Shown: piece after piece, positions 5,657 through 8,372 of the stretch
Numbering within the stretch: position 1 is the first letter of the stretch
How the letters are laid out: each line of letters opens with the position of its first letter
NCBI GenBank assembly: GCA_029932755.1
Contig: JAOZPK010000100.1
Coordinates: forward strand, 1-8,372
Direction: 5' to 3'
DNA length: 8,372 nt
Origin: Candidatus Cloacimonadota bacterium
GTDB taxonomy: Bacteria; Cloacimonadota; Cloacimonadia; Cloacimonadales; TCS61
Notes under the pieces: generated by a model
Seen by the model: the letters and a program-made list of their open reading frames with translations, nothing else
Told to the model about the DNA's origin: nothing
Databases searched by the model: none
Program-made: the position numbers and the translations under genes

Positions 5657-6846
5657 TTCAGTTTTATTTTACTCACAACAAATGATTTTGCAACATCCAG
5701 CATTAATTTGGGATCACCTTTTACGGCTTCTGCAAATAATGCTTTTAAGCTGAATTTATCCGATGGTATTCTCTTACAGAAACCTACTAAATTATTAAAT
5801 CTTTCATCTGTCATAAAGAGAAATTTTTCTTTCATAGAATGCATTACTTTTTGCGTATTGCCTAATGTCTTATCCCATTCTTTACGGTATTTCTTTAGGA
5901 ATTTAGCATCGAATTTTCTTTTTTTAACAGCTTCTGCAGCGATTTTTCCGGCAATGCTTCCAGCTATCATTCCCTGTACTATCCCACCACCGGTTATCGG
6001 GTTTACCTGTCGTGCAGCATCACCTACCAACATAATATTATCCCTGACAATTTCTTTTAAGGTAGCTGCTGTTGGAACTCCCCCATACATTGTATAAGTA
6101 ATTGTTGCATCAGGAAATCTCCTGGCTACAAATTCATCTAAATATTCTTTGGGTCCTTTTTCATGCGAAAGATGTCCTGCAATTCCAATACCAACATTAG
6201 CAGTGCTATCAGATTTTGGAAAAATCCAGACATACCCACCAGGAGAGACTTCATTTCCAAAATAGAATTCGCATGTATCTTTTTTTAGATCAAGACCGGC
6301 AAGAGTATATTGCACACAAGTATCAATATCCCTGAGAGCTACAGTTGTATTTATTCCTGCCCATCTTCCCACGCGAGATTCTGTACCATCGGCTGCGATG
6401 ACTATATCACATTTAACTTCCCGGGTTTTTCCCATATAGCGGTATTTTACTCCGATGATTTTATCGTTTTCTTTTATCAGGTCAAGTGCATTTGCTTTTG
6501 TAATTAATCTTGCTCCATATTTTGCTGCAAGTTCACAAAGTGCAGTATCAAATATTCTTCTCTCTAGAACATAGCCAACTCCATTATTATACATGAATGC
6601 ACTTTCATTATTCGGAGAGGTGAGTTTTGCAATATCTATCTGTGATGCGATCCAACGCTTATCAATATCAATAAATGGGGCAATACCGTTATGGGAAACA
6701 CCTTCCGCACAACGTACAGGAATCCCCGGTTCTCTATCACGTTCCAACATAAGAACAGAAGCACCGTTCTCTGCTGCAAATCTGGCCGCAACACTCCCTG
6801 CCGGTCCAGCTCCGATCACAACAATATCATATCTATCTTTTACCAT
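5653..6846 (-). CDS. Geranylgeranyl reductase-family flavoprotein
   Basis: FAD-dependent reductase of 397 aa in the family that saturates double bonds of isoprenoid chains (archaeal digeranylgeranylglycerophospholipid reductase, plant/bacterial ChlP/BchP). Visible features are the Rossmann FAD motif GAGPAG (12-17) with E35, VRCAEG (44-49) with a cysteine in the substrate-pocket region, ADGTESRVGRWAG (152-164), GYVWIFP (204-210), and the second FAD motif GDAARQVNPITGGG (275-288). The C-terminal 100 residues are basic and probably membrane-associated. AGGAAGG lies 6 nt before the ATG, inside the ferredoxin gene. The start shares one base with the ferredoxin stop, and the end overlaps the kinase start. 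The ferredoxin is the probable electron donor. The natural substrate could be a polyprenol, a quinone side chain or an isoprenoid lipid. Confidence 0.9.
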   Translation of the reverse strand: MVKDRYDIVVIGAGPAGSVAARFAAENGASVLMLERDREPGIPVRCAEGVSHNGIAPFIDIDKRWIASQIDIAKLTSPNNESAFMYNNGVGYVLERRIFDTALCELAAKYGARLITKANALDLIKENDKIIGVKYRYMGKTREVKCDIVIAADGTESRVGRWAGINTTVALRDIDTCVQYTLAGLDLKKDTCEFYFGNEVSPGGYVWIFPKSDSTANVGIGIAGHLSHEKGPKEYLDEFVARRFPDATITYTMYGGVPTAATLKEIVRDNIMLVGDAARQVNPITGGGIVQGMIAGSIAGKIAAEAVKKRKFDAKFLKKYRKEWDKTLGNTQKVMHSMKEKFLFMTDERFNNLVGFCKRIPSDKFSLKALFAEAVKGDPKLMLDVAKSFVVSKIKLK

Positions 6847-7016
6847 TATTCACCTTCCTCGATAGCTTTTGCAGGGCATACTTTCAAACAATTCAAACAG
6901 TTTGTACATATACCATTATCGATTTCAACTGTGAATTCTGTTATGGTAATAGCATCAGCAGGGCACACTGCAACACAGGTTCCGCAAATATCACATAATT
7001 CATGTATCACTTTCAT
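6846..7016 (-). CDS. 2[4Fe-4S] ferredoxin, clostridial type
   Basis: Small iron-sulfur electron carrier of 56 aa. It has two full cluster motifs, Cys 8, 11, 14 and 18 (C-X2-C-X2-C-X3-CP) and Cys 37, 40, 43 and 47 (same pattern), in the pseudo-twofold arrangement of clostridial ferredoxins. Typical flanking residues ADAITI and AKAI follow each CP. No insertions or extra domains are present. GGAG at 7027-7030 lies 10 nt before the ATG. The TAA stop shares its last base with the ATG of the reductase (TAATG), so the two are translationally coupled and probably work together, as shown for ferredoxin and geranylgeranyl reductase in Methanosarcina acetivorans. It starts 16 nt after recJ. Low-potential ferredoxins of this type suggest anaerobic metabolism. 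Confidence 0.95.
   Translation of the reverse strand: MKVIHELCDICGTCVAVCPADAITITEFTVEIDNGICTNCLNCLKVCPAKAIEEGE
6853..6859 (-). promoter_or_regulatory. Shine-Dalgarno of the reductase gene inside the ferredoxin gene
   Basis: AGGAAGG (minus strand) lies 6 nt before the reductase ATG and is the strongest ribosome site in the window. It is formed by the last Glu-Glu-Gly codons of the ferredoxin. With the TAATG junction it supports efficient coupled translation of both proteins and confirms the reductase start. Confidence 0.7.
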
Positions 7017-7032
7017 AAAAATATTTCTCCGT

Positions 7033-8372
7033 TTATAACATATAAATTTTTTCTCGGTAATCTATAAATTTAAAAGATGAATCTCTAAAAGTGAACACAA
7101 CGTTATAAGACACTTCAGATTCTATCTTATTCTCCAACTTTTTAAATTGCATTCGTTGCACATCTCGCTGAGGGAGATAATCTAAAAGGAGAAATTTCGG
7201 TTCCGGGTTTCCCTGACCAAACGGTTGTAAAAGATTATAATCCATTTGAATATATTCGTTGAACTTATCCATCTCTCTGCTACTGATAACAGCATCAATA
7301 TCTATTCTCTTATTCTCCTCAATAACTGAATGTTTTAAGTTAATATACTCTTCAAACTTTTTAATAAATTTATCTATTTCGCTGCTTCTAATTGTAAATC
7401 CAGCAGCCTTTGCATGACCACCATACTGGATAAGATGTTCACGGCTATAAGTAAAAGCATCAACCAGATTAAAACCATCAGTTCCTCGTGCTTCTCCAAC
7501 CGCTATTCCATTTTTATTCTTGATAAAAACTACTGGAATTTTATGTTTTTTTGTAACAAATGAAGCAGAATAACCCAGAAGTTCAAATGGAATTTGATGA
7601 TCCAGATCTCTAAACACATAAGAATTCTCCAATTTTTGGGGTACTTTTGTTCGGATATAACGACGAATACTGTCGAGCTTAATCTCGTGATTTTTTTGTT
7701 GGTTCTGCATTTCAGCAACGATGACATCTTTTTCTTTATTGTGAGTTACAAGCAATTTCATGCTCTTATGTTCACCCTTTTTACCTCTGCCGTTAGAAAG
7801 TAATTTAATGATATAATGGATGTTATTCATTCTCTGAGAATAGTTAATCCCCGGCTCCAAATAAGGGCTTAATTTGTAAAGCGTGTTATCATCAAAAGTA
7901 CCCCATGTATCCAGTACTTCCTTCACAAATATTCTGTTAACACCCAACAGGGGAACTTTGTCTGATATACTACCAACTGCAACCCAGAAAAGATAATTTC
8001 TGTCGTCTGTTATTCCGGTTATTTCAGAAATCCTTTTTATCAGGAAATATGCCACCCCAACACCAGCTATCATATCAAATGGGAATTTGCAATCTTTCTG
8101 TTTGGGATTGATAATTGCCAGGGCAGGCGGTAGAAGACTCTCTAGAATAAGATGGTGATCTGTAACAATGACATCGCAGCCATTTTCCATTATTTTCGTA
8201 ATTGCATTCTTGCACGAAATACCACCATCCACGGTAATTACTAAATTGAATTTTTCTTCTTTTACTTTATCAATAAAATTCTGCTGTATTCCATGATCGT
8301 CTATTAATCTATTTGGAATATAATAAAAATGATTTTGTGAGCCAAGTTTCTCTAAAAAATCATATAAAATAT
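7033..8372 (-). CDS. recJ: Single-stranded-DNA exonuclease RecJ, 5' end outside the window
   Basis: The C-terminal 445 codons of a DHH-family 5'-3' single-strand exonuclease used in recombination and mismatch/base-excision repair. The frame runs off the window edge. The GTG at 8230-8232 is the valine of ITVDGGIS, not a start. Using residue numbers of the visible part, VDGGIS is at 47-52 and the family signature TDHH at 70-73. Further on come the DHHA1-domain motif YGGHAKAAG and the OB-fold motif PFGQGNPEPKFLL near the end, both typical of RecJ. The first metal-binding motif (DYDxDG) would lie beyond the edge. The central region has SNGRGKKGEH where most RecJ have an NAAGR motif, and the part after the GNPEP motif seems short, so it is a divergent member. 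It is upstream of, and probably co-transcribed with, the ferredoxin gene, 16 nt away. Confidence 0.88.
   Translation of the reverse strand, partial: ILYDFLEKLGSQNHFYYIPNRLIDDHGIQQNFIDKVKEEKFNLVITVDGGISCKNAITKIMENGCDVIVTDHHLILESLLPPALAIINPKQKDCKFPFDMIAGVGVAYFLIKRISEITGITDDRNYLFWVAVGSISDKVPLLGVNRIFVKEVLDTWGTFDDNTLYKLSPYLEPGINYSQRMNNIHYIIKLLSNGRGKKGEHKSMKLLVTHNKEKDVIVAEMQNQQKNHEIKLDSIRRYIRTKVPQKLENSYVFRDLDHQIPFELLGYSASFVTKKHKIPVVFIKNKNGIAVGEARGTDGFNLVDAFTYSREHLIQYGGHAKAAGFTIRSSEIDKFIKKFEEYINLKHSVIEENKRIDIDAVISSREMDKFNEYIQMDYNLLQPFGQGNPEPKFLLLDYLPQRDVQRMQFKKLENKIESEVSYNVVFTFRDSSFKFIDYREKIYML

Noticed and set aside
5708..6097. Plus-strand 129-residue open frame opposite the reductase gene
   Set aside because: It is the complement of a gene with clear FAD motifs. 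The predicted peptide has no recognisable domain, and no ribosome site is evident.
2721..6846. Archaeal origin of the DNA, suggested by the reductase, kinase and Dpm1-like genes
   Set aside because: Sigma-70, a peptidoglycan hydrolase with LysM domains and a bacterial -35/-10 promoter on the same fragment make the host bacterial.
6691..7038. Plus-strand 115-residue open frame covering the ferredoxin region
   Set aside because: The opposite strand encodes a ferredoxin with all eight cysteines in place plus the reductase N-terminus, so this is a shadow frame.
8230..8232. GTG as the start of RecJ
   Set aside because: It encodes the valine of ITVDGGIS in the middle of the DHH domain, and the frame stays open with RecJ-like sequence to the window edge.

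Overview
This AT-rich window (roughly two-thirds A+T by eye) is bacterial. It carries a sigma-70 factor, a LysM/M23 murein hydrolase and purine-rich Shine-Dalgarno sites. The genes of archaeal or eukaryotic flavour (geranylgeranyl reductase family, polyprenol/diacylglycerol kinase family, eukaryote-type UDP-glucose pyrophosphorylase) and the 2[4Fe-4S] ferredoxin suggest an anaerobe, possibly a diderm from a poorly cultured phylum such as Cloacimonadota. That placement is a guess from gene content, not from a search. The window is almost fully coding, with no mobile element, tRNA, rRNA or CRISPR array.

Plus-strand block, about 84-2644. A good sigma-70 promoter (TTGACA, 16 bp, TATAGA) precedes five closely packed genes: acylphosphatase, a secreted two-LysM M23 endopeptidase, a small MerR/HspR-like regulator, an unrecognised 31-residue basic ORF, and a short RpoD/SigA-type sigma factor. 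The sigma factor lacks region 1.1 and has several unusual residues in region 2.3. A short dyad, CACTC-N9-GAGTG, brackets the -10 element and could be an operator.

Convergent junction, 2645-2720. This holds two copies of a 19-base motif, 32 bases apart. The second copy is part of an imperfect palindrome that looks like a decayed interspersed repeat.

Minus-strand block, 8372 down to 2721. Six tightly spaced genes are read in the order recJ (5' end outside the window), ferredoxin (56 aa), geranylgeranyl reductase-family flavoprotein, polyprenol/diacylglycerol kinase-family membrane protein, GtrB/Dpm1-like polyprenyl-phosphate glycosyltransferase, and UDPGP-family UTP-glucose-1-phosphate uridylyltransferase. 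Ferredoxin and reductase overlap by 1 base (TAATG), and reductase and kinase by 4 bases (ATGA). Together the last five genes could form a compact lipid-carrier route. In that route ferredoxin would supply electrons to saturate an isoprenoid, the kinase would phosphorylate a polyprenol, UGPase would make UDP-glucose, and the glycosyltransferase would load the sugar onto the carrier. This dolichol-like scheme is inferred from families and gene order and is the main lead in the window.
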